Position numbers and translations under genes: made by a program
The notes under the pieces: generated by a model
What the model saw: the letters and a program-made list of their open reading frames with translations, nothing else
Told to the model about the DNA's origin: nothing
The model's database searches: none
Shown: in pieces, positions 1 to 12,100 of the stretch
How positions within the stretch are numbered: position 1 is the stretch's first letter
How the letters are laid out: the number at the start of each line of letters is the position of its first letter
Assembly: GCA_004431415.1 (NCBI GenBank)
Contig: QPMI01000120.1
Span: 1-64,000, forward strand
Origin: Cyanophora paradoxa
Taxonomy: Eukaryota > Glaucocystophyceae > Cyanophorales > Cyanophoraceae
Direction of reading: 5' to 3'
Length of the DNA stretch: 64,000 nt

Positions 1-3000
1 CTTCTACAGGTCCGCTTTTGCAGCTTCTTTGGGCTTTGGGCTCTCGGCTCAAGGATGCTCCGCTCGCCCCGCCCCGCCCCGCCCCGCCCCGTTGGGCCCC
101 GCAGCGCGCGCTCCGGGGTGGACTCGCTGCTCGTGACCCCCACCTCGAAGGCCTCGGCCCGGCAGCGCGCCGGCCGCGCGGGGCGCGTCCGCCCGGTGCG
201 CACGCTTGGCGGCGGCGGCGCCCTCGGCGGAGTCCGATAAGTTAAAAGTCCGAGTCCAAGCCCGAAGAAGAAGGCCTGACCTCCCTCCGGGGCGCCTGCG
301 CAGGGCAAGTGCTACCGGCTCTACACGCACGAGGCGTACGAGAAGCAGCTCCCCGACAACGACCTCCCCGAGATGCAGCGGCGCGCCCCTCTTGCCCCCG
401 CCCCCCCCCCTCCGCGCCTCTTACCCTCGCCCCCTCCCTCCCACCCCTCACCTCTTACCCCTCTCCGCCTCTCCCGCCTCTTACCACTTACCCCCGCCCC
501 CCAGGACAAACCTGGAGCCTGTGATCCTGCAGCTGAAGGCCCTCGGCATCGACGACGTCCTCCACTTCGACTTCCTATCCCCGCCCCCCGTGCGCCCCGC
601 CCGCCCTCCCCGCCCCGCTCCGCCCCTCGCTTAGGGCTAGGAGAAGCGCGCTTGCTTCCGCATGGGAATAGGCATAGGATCGCTGCTTGCTAGCATCCGC
701 CCGCCCTGCCCTTCCTCTCCCCGCCCCCCGTGCGCCCCGCTCGCGCCCCCGGACTGGCGGCTCGCCTCTTTCGCGCCGCCCCGAGGAACACGCTCGCCTC
801 TCCCGCGAGCGAGCGAGCGAGCGAGCGCAGCGCCTCTGTTCTCCTAGGATTCTGTTCTCCTTTAGGATTCTATCTAGGGCAAGGGGAAGCTCCTTCTTCT
901 CCTCGCCTCTCCTGCGAGCCCCGCGCCTCCTCTGTCTGAGGCTTGCCTTTGCCTTCGCCGCACGCAGAGCGAGGCGATGGCGAGGGCGCTGGAGGTCCTC
1001 TTCTCGCTCGGCGCCCTCGACGCCGGCTGCCGCCTCACCAAGCCCGTCGGCCAGGTCCGCACATTACATTTCCGAAATTCGGTTGTCCGCCCTGTCCGTG
1101 CCGCCGCCACTGCTGCGGGGCCGTGCCGGGCCGGGCTGGGCCGGTGGTAGTTAGTATATATCTCCGAAATAAGGCTGTACCCCTCTCGCTGCGCTGCAGC
1201 TGCTGACCGCTGCTGCTACGCCGGCGCGTCGCCTCCCGCTGACCGGCCCCGCCGCCTCGCCCCGCCCCCCCGCAGCGGATCGCGGAGATGCCGCTGAGCC
1301 CGGCGGCCGCCCGCTGCCTCCTCCGATCAGCCGACGAGGACCTCTCCTGCTCCAAGGCGAGTCTAATTAGGTCTAATTAGCTAAGCTTAAGCTCCCAAAG
1401 AAACGCTTAATAAGAATCTAATCTAAGAATCTGCGCTGAGCTCCGCCGACGAGGACCTCTCCTGCTCCAATGCGCGCCCGCCCCTCTGCCGTTTCCTTTA
1501 TTGCCGTTTTAAGCATCTGATGGGAATCTAAAGCCCGTGATTAGCTTTGTTCCCTCCAACGCGCTGCGGCCTCTCCGCCCCCCCCCCCCCCCCCTCCTCC
1601 CTCCCCCCACCGCCCCCCCCCCCCCACCCCCACCCCCACCCCCACCCCCCACCCCCCACCCACTTCGCGATTCCTCCTCCGCGTGGCGTGATAAAACCCG
1701 TGATAAGGCGTGGCGGCCCCTCCGTCCTTCCTCCGCCCCTTCCGCCCCGCCCTCGTCCGCCTGCCCCGTGCCCGGCTCTGAGACGCGCCGGCGCCGCGCC
1801 CCGCAGGAGATGCTCACCATCGCCGCCATGCTCTCTGTCCAGGTCCTCCCCCCCTTCCCTTTCCTGTACCCCTCCGCGTGCCCCTCCCCGCGCTCCGCTT
1901 ACAGTCTCCCCCCGCCTTGTCTCGCCTCGCCGCAGGGCGTGTGGGTCATGCGGCGAGACTCGACCGCCGACGTGCGCCCGCCCTCCCGCCGGACCCTGGG
2001 GCGGCGCGGGGGCAGGGGCGGGGACAGGGGCGCGGGGCTCGTGGGGGGACGGTGGGCGCGGCACGGCGCTCGGGACGCGGGGCGCCGCCCCCGGGATCCT
2101 CAAGGGTCTCGGCGGGGCGCTTTGACGCGGGGCGCGGCGCTCGGGTTTCTTGAGGCCTCGGCCTGACTCGCCGGGGTGCGGCGCAGCTGGAGAACGCGAA
2201 GCGCAAGTTCGCCGTGCTGGAGGGCGACCAGGTGGGGCAACCCGCCCGCCCAATCCAAGTCTAACGACAAGAATCGGATCCTAATCTTTCTTATATTCTT
2301 GCTAGTCGATACTAGTGCCGATCTAGCACAAAGCGGAGCCCCGGGTCCGGAGAGGCCCCCGCTGAGGCTTCGGGGGCCGGCAGGTGTCGCTGCTGAACGT
2401 GTACAACGCGTACACGGCGCAGCGGGCGCGCGTCAACGAGGACCCCGCCCAGCTCGCCCGCGTGCGTGGAGCAACCTTCCCCCCCCCCCCCTCCGCGGGC
2501 CATGGCCGCGGTCCGACCAAGACTAGACGGCTAGAGAACGGATAGAGGACAGCTAGAGGCTAGAGCTAGAAGAAGGCTAGGGGGCACGCTTGGAGCTCTC
2601 CTCTAGCAAACCTAGCGACGCGCCCCCCCCCCCCCCCCCCCCCTTCCCTCCTCCCCCCCTACCTCGGAGAACGAGAGGATAGAGCGGCGCTGCGGCCCCG
2701 CCCCCCGCTCGCTCCCCCCGCCCCCTTTCTGAGCCCTTCGGACGGCAGTGGTGCGCGGAGAACTTTTTGAACATCCGGGCGATGGAGCGGGCCCGCTTCG
2801 TCCGCAAGCAGCTCCGCTCCTACTTCAAGCGATACAGCGTGCGCCCGTCGCTTATTTGTTTGTTGCTTGCTTGTTGTTAATTAGAGCGCTTCTTTTAAAG
2901 AAGATAGTACTATATTAGAAGATAGAAATTATTGGTAATCAGAAGCGCTTCCTTTCTTGAAGAAGAAATCATTAGAAGATAGTAGTAATAAGAAGCGTTT

Positions 3001-3748
3001 TTATTTCTTTCTTGCTGCCTCCTGCTGTCTTTCTTCGTTCTTTTTGCTCTGGTTCCGACTGCGAGCGCGCAGCTGCCGGTGGTGAGCTGCAGGGGCAACA
3101 CGCTCAACCTTCGCAAGGCAATCGTCTCCGGGTACCCTCCCCCTCCCCTTCCCCCCCTCCCCGGCTCCTGCCTCTCACCGGCCCGCCCCCCGCGCAGCTT
3201 CTTCGCGCAGGCAGGCAAGCTGCAGGCCGACGGAACGTACACGACCCTCAAGGGCTCCGCATCCATGTACCCCCAGCTCCTTCCCCCTCGCCCACCCGAG
3301 CCCGGTTCTCACCCCCGGCAGGTCGATCCACCCCTCGTCGGTCCTGTTCCGGGCCGCCCCGCCCTGGGTCGTCTACCACGACCTCCTGTACACGACCAAG
3401 GTACGCCCGCCGTACCCCCACCCTTCCGATCTGACTTTCGCCGCAGCACTTCATGCGGGACGTCACGCCGATCGAGCCCGAGTGGCTGCCGGAGATGGCC
3501 CCCCAGTTCTACGAGTCCGTACCCCCCTTCCCCCCTTCCCCCCCCCCCTTCCTCCGCCGACGCGGCGTGCGCAGGTACGAGCAGCGGACCCTCGTGCGGA
3601 ACGACGTGCGCCGTACCCCCCTCCGCCCCCCGTGCCCCCGCTCCCTCTCACTGCGCCCCAGGCCTACATCAACGCGCCGGATCGGCCCCTGCCCAAGAGC
3701 GGCACCGCGGGCGTGCTGAAGGGGCCGGCCCGCCCCGCCGGCTACTAG
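1..3748 (+). CDS. DHX35-like: DEAH-box RNA helicase, DHX35-like (3' part of gene, 5' truncated by window)
   Basis: ATP-dependent RNA helicase of the spliceosome-associated DEAH family. Only the C-terminal half lies in the window. A first exon remnant ends at 9, and exon 105-195 carries helicase motif VI (QRAGRAGR, about 163-186). The exon from 304 reads GKCYRLYT, and the one near 513 reads TNLEPVILQLKALGI. Winged-helix and HA2 exons follow (ALEVLFSLGALD near 985, EMLTIAAML near 1810, RKFAVLEGDQ near 2201, WCAENFLNIRAMERARFV near 2750). The OB-fold exons follow (IVSGFFAQAGKL near 3123, SIHPSSVLF near 3323, HFMRDVTPIEPEWL near 3450), and the stop is at 3746. RKFAVLEGD, GTYTTLKGSA and RDVTPIE resemble DHX35 more than Prp2, Prp16, Prp22 or Prp43, but that assignment is from memory of the family. 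At least two introns use GC donors. The splice near 3520 (YES|YEQRT) does not phase cleanly with a GT donor. Confidence 0.85.
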
Positions 3749-4126
3749 CTGTAGCTAGACGCAGCCGAAGATATGATCGATATCGACGGCCAGCTGCGAG
3801 GTTTGATTTCGGCTTTGCGACATCACGTACGTGTAGTACTGCTCTGCTATGTGTACGAAAGAACGTGATATACGACGACTTCAATTGACGGCCAGCAAGC
3901 CGGGCTCGAGCTCCGAATGCTCACGCACGAGCCCTTCCCCCCCCCCCCCCCCCCCCCCCCCCCTTCTCCTTCGAATTCCCGCCCCTCCCCGCCACCCCAC
4001 CCCCTTTTCGCCAGGCCGGTTGTGATTAAGGATAAGGGCTAGCTCGAATGCACTGCGTCCGACAGGTACATATGCAGCTGATGACTATGAAACGAGATAA
4101 ACGAAAGCGAGCGCGGCCGCACAGGG
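3749..4126. other. Tail-to-tail intergenic region with a poly-C run
   Basis: Space between the convergent helicase gene and the RING-PHD gene. It holds a pure C run of about 24 bases near 3940-3963. No reading frame here looks coding, and no clear poly(A) signal was recognised. Confidence 0.6.
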
Positions 4127-5800
4127 CTACAGGGGCAGCGGGGGCCCGGCGAGGGGCCCCTCGGGGGGGCGAACGAGGTCCGAGAGGATGGGCCCCGGGC
4201 CCGGGACGGAGGCGGGGGCACCGGGGCCCCTCAGGGACAGGAAGGGGTTCGGGGCGGCCCAGCCGGCCAGGAGGAGAGTCCCGGGAGGCCGCGCGGTCTC
4301 GGGCAGCATGGGGAATGGCGAGAGGAGGGGCGGGGCGGGCGGGGCGGGGGGCGGGGCGAGGAGGGAGGGGGCGGAGGGCGGGGAGGGCCCGTGGGGGCTT
4401 TCGCCGCAGTGGCGCTTGGCAGAGGCAATGGCGCGGCCCACGGCGGCGCGCATCGGGAGGGCGAAGAGGGCCGGGCTGGAGCGCGCCGGCGGGGCCGGGC
4501 CGGCGCCCTCGCAGTCCATCCCGTCCGTGGGGGATCCGGAGTACCCTTTAGTGGAGGGCGAGATGGCGGCTAGGCCTCCGGCGGCGCCGGGGATGGGGAT
4601 CGCGGAGGAAGAAGAGGAGGAGGCGGCGGCGGGGCTGTGCCGGAAGGCGTGCGCCCCGTGGAAGGCGGGGCGGGGCGGCTGGACGGCCGAAGCGTACGGG
4701 GGGGCGGAGGAGGAGGAGGGTACGGGGCGGATGACGGGGGAGAGAGCCATGGCGTCGGCGGGAGGGGGATGGAAGGCGAACGCGGCCCCGGGGGGGGCCG
4801 CCCCGTGCGCCCCTGCGGCGCCCTTGGACGACCCCGAGCGCCGCACCCGCGGGCCGTGCCCGAACGGCTGCGGCGAGTGCCGCGGGCTGCAAACCCGGTC
4901 CGAGTCAGGGGGGGGGGGGGGGGGGGGGCGGAATCGGGGGGGAGGGGGGGTGTAGAAGCGCGCCTGTTCCAGGGGGAGCAGTTGCGGGAGGAGCGGGGGG
5001 AGCTCATCGGGCTGCCCGAGTCGGAGATGCCGCCGCCGGCGCTGACGCGGAAGAGTTTGCGCTTCTTGGAGGGCGCCTCCGGCAGCGAGTCGAGCCGCAG
5101 CGAGGCCAGGCTCGACGAGTCGCTCATGTCGTCCACGTGCGAGCAGCGCCCGCAGAGCCTGCGCCCCGCGGCCGGTTCGATCAAAGGGCGGGGCGGGGCG
5201 GGGCGGGGCGGGGCGGCGCGGCGCGCCAGTCAGGCGGGGGCGAGATGCGGAGGGCCGGGCCGCTGGGCGGGTTCTCGGAGCATCCCGGATGGTAAATCGC
5301 GTCGCAGGCTTTACAATGGAGCGAGTGCGCCGCCTCGACAGGCCGCGCGCAGGCCTCACAGTGGGGCAGCGCCTGCGCCGGCGGGGGCGCCCGGGGCGGG
5401 TGCGGCGCGATCTGGATGGTCTCCGTCGCCACGCCGTCCACCTCGCGGACTATCGCCGTGTACTTCGTGCTGCACCGCGGGCAGTCGTCGTTCACCTGCG
5501 CAGCCGCCCGCCTCTCAGCGCCGGCCGAACACGGGGTGCCGCGGGCCCGGGACCCGCGCCCCGGCGCGCCTTCGAGGCGAACACGATGCACATGTAGCAG
5601 AAGGAGTGCGCGCACGTTGCCTGCAGCACGCCGCGGTCCCGCCCGATCTCCTGGGCGGAGGTTCAGATCCAGCAGCCGATCAGAGTCTTGATCGGGCCGC
5701 GGACCTTCAAGCAGATGGTACAGTGCGCATCGTGGATTTGTCTCGGATCGACTCCGGGCCGTGCATGGACCAGCACACGTTCGCGGATCCGCCGCTACAG
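4127..5800 (-). CDS. RING plus PHD finger protein (PHRF1-like), probable E3 ubiquitin ligase / chromatin reader
   Basis: Spliced reading on the minus strand gives a complete C3HC4 RING. CTICLK ends the exon at 5705. Exon 5570-5650 carries CAHSFCYMC, and the exon ending at 5495 starts VNDDCPRCSTKYTAIVREV. A PHD-type C4HC3 finger follows (CEAC, HCKACDAIYHPGC near 5290-5345, then LCGRC near 5150-5170), split by an intron. Next come an acidic/serine stretch, a basic KKRKLF segment (possible nuclear signal) and a long proline- and serine-rich tail to the stop at 4127. RING followed directly by PHD is the architecture of PHRF1. Introns at about 5496-5569 and 4890-4970 have GC donors (AAG|GCGCGC and CAG|GCGCGC). 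The start codon was not found: the frame upstream of CTIC has no ATG before a stop, so a further 5' exon is likely. The donor of the intron inside the PHD is unclear. Confidence 0.7.
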
Positions 5801-6121
5801 TGTTGTTCAGATGGCGCACTCGGTTGCCGGCCAGAGCAGGCAGCGGGGAATCCCGACGTGCGCCAGACCGCATCATCGGATCGATGAGCATCGTACCTGG
5901 AACTGTGCGAAGTACGGGCTCGTCGGCCGCGGCTTGGCGCCCGGACCGTCAGGCACCTTCGCCGGGCCACGCTCCATGGAGCGAGGGCGCTCAAAGACGC
6001 TGATGCTTGGCTGGGGGCCGTGCCGGAGTTAGGGCATCTGGATCGGCGTTCGCAAGCGGCGTGGCCTGGGTAGGGTACAGAGTCCTCGCACGTCTACGGA
6101 CTACCCCCCTTCTCCCGCGCT

Positions 6122-9100
6122 TTGCGCCGCCGCCTGCAGCGGTTCACGGTGTCGGTCGTGGAGTGCATCGAGACGATCGCCAAGATCGCCTCTAGATCTG
6201 CAACAAGCGCCTCGCGCCGAGCCGCTCTCGGCCCGCAAGCGTTCGAGCCGGCCCCTGCGGAGCGGGACTCGCTGCGGGAGATGAGCAGGCCTCGGGACTT
6301 CTCGGATCTCATCACAAACCCGGCGATGGAGTTCATCGATGATGGAGACCCGCGATTTGCGGACTCGCCGTCCGGCTCAACGCTAGCTAGGCTTGTCGCT
6401 GAGCCGGACGCGGGATCCGTCGACAGTCTGCAGGCGGAGCTCGCCAACACGATTGCGCGCGATGAGTTCTGGCTGCACGGCGCCGGCGCGGCGGACACGA
6501 GCGTGCAGGAGGCGCCGCCGGAGGCGCCGCCCCTGCAGCCTCCGACGGCAGACACGAGCGCGTACAGCGCGGCTGCGGACGCGGCGGGCACCGCGGATGC
6601 CGCGCCCGTGCGGGCGTCGTACGAGCCCCGGCCCGAGCGGCAGCTGCACTTTGGGACGCCGGCTGCCGCCTCGGGAAGCGACCCTCTCCGGGCTTCCTCT
6701 GCGTTCTTCCCGCCCGCGCCGGCCCCGGCGCCCTTCCCGCCCCCGCCGGACTCGGCGCCCCCGGCCGCCGTCCCCGTCCCGCCCTCCGTCGCCTCCGTGC
6801 GCGTCCCGCCGCCGTCCTACGCGTCGGGACCCGCCTCCCTGCGCGCCCCGCCGCCATCTTACGCAACGGGATCGGCCTCCGTTCACGCTCCGCCGCCGTC
6901 TTACGCCACGGGGCCCCCCTCCCGCGCCGCCCCGTCCTCTGCTTCCCTCCCCTCCGCGCCCGCTGTGCCGAGCGTCTCCGCCCCGGCGACCGTGCGCCCC
7001 GCCCAGCGCCGCTGCGCTCTCCGGCTAAGGCCTTTCGCTGACGCGGCCCGCTGCGCGCAGCCGGCCTCGGCGTCTGGCGGCGCCCCGGCCTCGCCGGGCC
7101 CGGGGGCGGCCCCGGAGTGGGCCCACGTGAACCGCGTGCTAGCGGAGAACGGCTTTGGCGCGGTTCCCGCCTCGGCGCTCGCGGCGAACGGGTGGCAGGC
7201 GACGCCGGGCGCGCGGGTCGTTCGCGAGGTCCTCGTCGAGGTCCTGGGCCAGTGGGAGCGACGGGGGCGGCTCCTCGCGGACCTCACGCAGTCCGCCGAC
7301 GCCGCCCGCGCCGCCGAGAAGCGGTGCGTGCGCTCTGCGGGCCCCGGCCGCTTCCGCCGCCGCCGCCGCCGCCGCCCACGACCACGCCCCCGCCCCGCAG
7401 GGCCGAGAAGGAGGCGGACCTCGTCCGCGCAGAGAACGGTCGCCTGGTGGACGAGGTGCGACCGACCGACCGGCCGGCCGCGCCCTCGGCGCGGCTCGGC
7501 GCCGGTCGGCGCGCCGTCTGACCGACCGACCGGCGCGGGCGCGCTCGCAGGTGAAGAAGCTGGCGCGGGAGGCGGACGAGGCGCGCGATTCCGCCCGTGA
7601 CGCCGCGCGGCAGCGGGCCGAGGAGGTGCGTACGAAGCCAGCCGTCCCTCGCTCGCTCGCGGGCTCGCCAAGCGATCGGGCGCGGCGCGGCAGGTTCGGC
7701 GGCTTGAGCTGCAGGCCGCGGGCGCGGCGCAGCGCCTCGCGTCGGTGGAGAGTACGCTTCGGTCCAAGGAGCGAGAGCTCCAGCGCATGCAGGTCCGTCC
7801 CCGCCCGCCGAGGCCCTAGCTCCGGGGCGAGGCTCTAGCTTCGGGGCCGGCTCTACCAGCTACGGGCGAGAGTCTGTCTCAGCGACGGGAATCGAGCGGG
7901 GCCGGGGCGGTGCAGCAGGAGCTAACTCTTGTAGCTCCAGCGCCTAGCTTCCGCTCGCTCTCTAAACTAAAGAGTCTAGCTAAGAGACGGGAGTCTAGCT
8001 TCCCCACGCGAAGCGAGGCGAAGGGAAGCGTGTCTGAGCGGGCCGGGCCCGTCCGGGGCGGCAGGAGCTTCAGCGCCTAGCTTCCCCAAGAGTCTCTAAG
8101 AGTCTAGCTAAGGAGGAGAGTGCTCGTCCGGAGCGGCAGGAGCGCTCGCTCTCTAAAGAGTCTAGCTTAGGGAAGGGAGCCTAGCTTCCCCACGCAAACC
8201 TGTCTGAACGAGCCCGTCGGGGGCGGCAGGAGCGGGTTCTGGCGGACGTGCAGCGCGAAGAGCAGCGGCGCGACCGCGAGCGGAAGGCCCTCGCGGAGGC
8301 CACTGGGCGCCCGACCCGCCCCGGCTCCGTCGCCGACCGCCAGCTCGCCCAGGCGCGCGCGCTCGTACCCCCTTTTCTCACGCCCCATCAATCTTCACCT
8401 GAGCCGTCCGCTCCCAGATCGTGGCGGGGTACGAGTCGCAGAAGGAGGCGGCGGCGGCGGAGCTGAAGTTCCTGCGGTGCGGTCCCGGCGCCCCGCCCCA
8501 CCAGACCCTCCCTCTCGAACCTTGACTTAGCACTTTAGAAAGTCGGGCTGTGGCGCCGCCGCCCCGCGCCCCCCATCCCGCCCGCCCTTAGGCTGACCGC
8601 CCCTTCCCACCCCCGCAGGCGGGAGGTCCGCAACCTGACGAACCAGGTACCCCCCGCCCGGCTCCCTCGTAACCCTCCCCCTCCCTTCCCCCGCTCACCT
8701 GAGACTGCGGCAGCTGAAGCAGCGGGACAACGCGGCGGCGGCCGGCCTGGCGCAGCCCGTGCGGGACGCGGGGCCCGCCTCCCCTGGCGGCGCCAACGAG
8801 GAGGAGGAGGGCGCCGCCGGCGAGGGCGCCGCCGCCTCGGGCGGGTCGACGCCCTTCGGTACCCCCCTGCGGCCCTCGCGGCCGGCCTCCGGTGTCTCCG
8901 TCACCCGCCGGCCCGTCGTCAGCGCCACCCCGAACCCAGGGTACCCCCCCTTCTCTCCGTCCTCCCCTTTTGTTCTGATACCCCCCGGCAGGCTCGGGCG
9001 GCAGCGGCCGGCGAGCCAGGCCGAGGTCGACGCGGAGCTCGAGGCGCGCCGTACCCCCCCCCCCCCGCGCTCCCTCTACTCCCCCCCCCTCCTGATTCGC

Positions 9101-12100
9101 ACGGCAGCTGCGGCGGGTTCGCGAGGAGGCGGCGGAGCAGTTGCACGCGGCCGAGCGAAAGGCGCGGCGGCCCCTCCCCCGACTGTTTGGGTACCCCCCA
9201 GAAGCTCACTGTACCCCCCGCAGATTCGGGAGCTGGAGCGGCGCGCGGCCGACGCAGAGCGACTCCGCGAGGAGGCCGCCTTCGAGCTCGAGGTACCCCC
9301 CTCTTACCTGCCCCCTCCCCCCCCGCTTCGTTCGCCGGGGCCGACGGCGGCGCTCCGCTCGCTTCGTTCGCAGACGCGACCGACGCTGCGGGAGATGCAC
9401 GAGCGGCAGCTCCTCGTCGAGCGCCTCCAGGCCCGTACCCCCCGCCCCCCCCCCCCCCCCCCCCCCCCACCCCACCCCCCGCTCCGCTTCGCCCAAAGAC
9501 GAGGCCGCCCAACCCCCTGCTACTCCGTCCCGCCCCGCCCTCCCCGCTCTAGACCTGCACCCGAGGCCGCCCGGCCCGCCCGCCTGCCCGGCCTTGCCGC
9601 GCCCCGCCCCGCCTGCCCTGCGCTTGACGCGGGGCGGCCCGCAGGCGCGCGCGGAGGCCGCCGAGGACGAGCTCGCCCGCCACCGCCAGAGGCGCGCCGT
9701 ACACCCCCGGCGCCCCCGTACCCCCCTGACGCGGCCGCGCAGCATGGGCCTCGCGGCGACGGACTACGCGGAGTGGTCGCTGGGCCCAGGCCCCCGAGGC
9801 GGCTCGGCCATGGGCGGGCCTTTCGAGGCCTCCTGGACCGCCGGCGGCTCCCCGCTCGACGCCTCCCGCCCCAGGCACGCACGCGCCTCACCCCTGTACC
9901 CCCTCCCCCGCCTCACCCCCCCCCTCCTAGGAGGGAGGCGGAGGGCCCGGGTACGCGGGAGGCGATCCGGAGGGACCGGGAGGCGCACCGGCTGAACCTG
10001 CACGCGGTGCCCTACCACGTCTCCAAGCAGATACTCCTCGTGCGCTCCGGCCTCGTAGGCGGGCAGAGGTGGAGCTGGGGGCGGGGCAGATAGAAGAGAT
10101 AGATGGAGATGGAGATGGAGATCCCGGGGCGGGGGCGGATAGCCAAGGACAGCCAAGGATAGGATGGTCCAGGCTAAGGCGCCCAGCTAAGGCTAAGACT
10201 CAGAACAGCCGCCCTCCTCCTCGTGTGCGCCCCGGCCCGGCCTCGGAGGCGGGCAGAGGTGGAGGGTGGTGGCGGGCGCGGATAGCCAAGGGGAGCCAAG
10301 GATAGGATAGCCTAGTCTAAGGCTAAGGAGAGCCGCCCCGGCTCCAGAGGCTAGGGCCCAGGCCGCCCCCTCTTGTTCTCTCTGACTGGGCGCCCGGCCC
10401 GGCCCGGCCCGGCCCGGGAGCCGTTCCGCCCCCTCTCTTCCCTCTGGAGCCGGGCCGCCCCCTCTTATTCTCTCTGACGGGGGACCCGTGCCGGCTCGGC
10501 CTGGGCGCAGGAGCTGTGCCAGGAACTAGACGTGAAGGACGTCGGCGACCTCGTCCCCGCCGCCGCCCGCCTCGCCAAGGCAGGCCGCCCCCTCCAGCCT
10601 TCTTCTTTATGAGCCCTTTCTGAGCCTTCTGAGCAGTCCGCCCTGGCCGTCCCGCGCCTCGAGCGGGTGCGCCGGGCCCCCCTATCCGTTTACTTATCCG
10701 CCCCTGCGCTCGAGCTCGCACCCGACCGCCCGCGCAGTTCGTGCGGGAGGTCTGCGACGCGGTGGACGGCGTGCGGCCCTTCGACAAGGTCCGCCCCCCC
10801 CCCCCCCCCCCCCCCCCCCCCGCCCCCGCTCTCTTCCCTCCCTCCCCCCCCCTCCACCCCCCCCTCCGCCCCCTTCTTCTTCTTCTCGGCCGGGTGGGGG
10901 GCTGCTGCTCAGCCGATTAGCTAGGATCGCTGCGAGGCGCAGATCTAGAGCCGCGCGCTAGCCAGCCATCTAGCGCCTCCGATGCTAGATGGCTAGACTG
11001 CGTCTCCGCTTCGCCGAGGGCCGCTGAGCGAGCTTGGCGTGACGGGGCGGGCGGGCGGCAGCTGCGGGAGGGCGGGCCCGGGCACAACGCGGAGTCCGCC
11101 CTCGCGACCCTCCGGACGGCCCTCGCATCCGTCCGCCTCGTCGACCAGCTCACGGTACCCCTCTTCCCCTCGTTCCCCCCCTCCTCCTTCTGGCCTTAGC
11201 CGGGCGCAGGAGTTCCGCTCTGCGGTGGCGTCGGAGCTCGGCGCGCGCGCCAACATGTCTCCGGAGCGAGCCAAGGCGCGCGCGCCCGTACCCCTCCGCC
11301 GCCCCCGCCCCCCGTCCCCGGCGCCGCCTCACATAGCCTCCAGGAGCTCGAGCGGGCCCCGACGGGTACCCTCGCCGCCATAGTCCGCGAGCTCGTCCAG
11401 GTACCCCCCTGCCTTTCTCCCCCCCCTGCACCCTCTTTCCCGTCCTAACCCGTACCCCAGGTGGAGCGCGTGGCCCTCGCGTCCAAGGACACGATGAAGC
11501 ACGCCGCCACCTTCCTCCACGTACCCCCCTTCCCTGCCTCCCCTTCCCATGTACCCTGTCGAATCCTGGGGGTGCAGGACGAGCCCGAGGCGGCGGTCTC
11601 GAAGATGGTGTCCCACTTCATGCACCTGTTCGACGTGCGTACCCCCCTCCCCTTCCCCTCGCCCTCTGTGTACCCCGCCCTGAGTCTCCTTCTTCTCCTC
11701 AGGTCCGCTCCTTAGAGGGAGGTGCGGGGCACCTGCGTTTTGCGCCTCTACTGAACCCCCCTAAGCCTATACCCCCCTTTCGCTGCAGTCTTCCCCAAGA
11801 TGAACGAGATTTACCTCCTTGTGAACCAGGCGCGTCCGCTCGGGCCCGCAGTACCCCCTTGTCTCTCAACTGAACCGCACCCCCCTCCCGCAGGCGAACA
11901 ACGTGCTCTCGGTCATGCGGGGGATGCTGGGCCTCGGTTCGGATCCCCGCGGGGCCTTTTCTTGTCCAAGCTCAATCCTACCCCTCCCCGCCACAGACCC
12001 GAAGGCGTCTTTCAACGCATGCCTCGCCGCCCTACGATCCTCCCTGGACCGCGTCTCCGCCGCCCAGGTACCCCCCCCCCACGCTGTGGCCGGATTCACG

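Noticed and set aside
4188-5887. Plus-strand frames of 255 and 416 residues
   Set aside because: Antisense to the RING-PHD gene, whose cysteine pattern across splice sites is decisive.
6122-10093. Calling the coiled-coil gene SSX2IP/ADIP
   Set aside because: The ordered EWxxxN, YES, VSHFxxLFD and MNExY motifs fit CEP70 better, although an ADIP-like coiled coil was the first impression.
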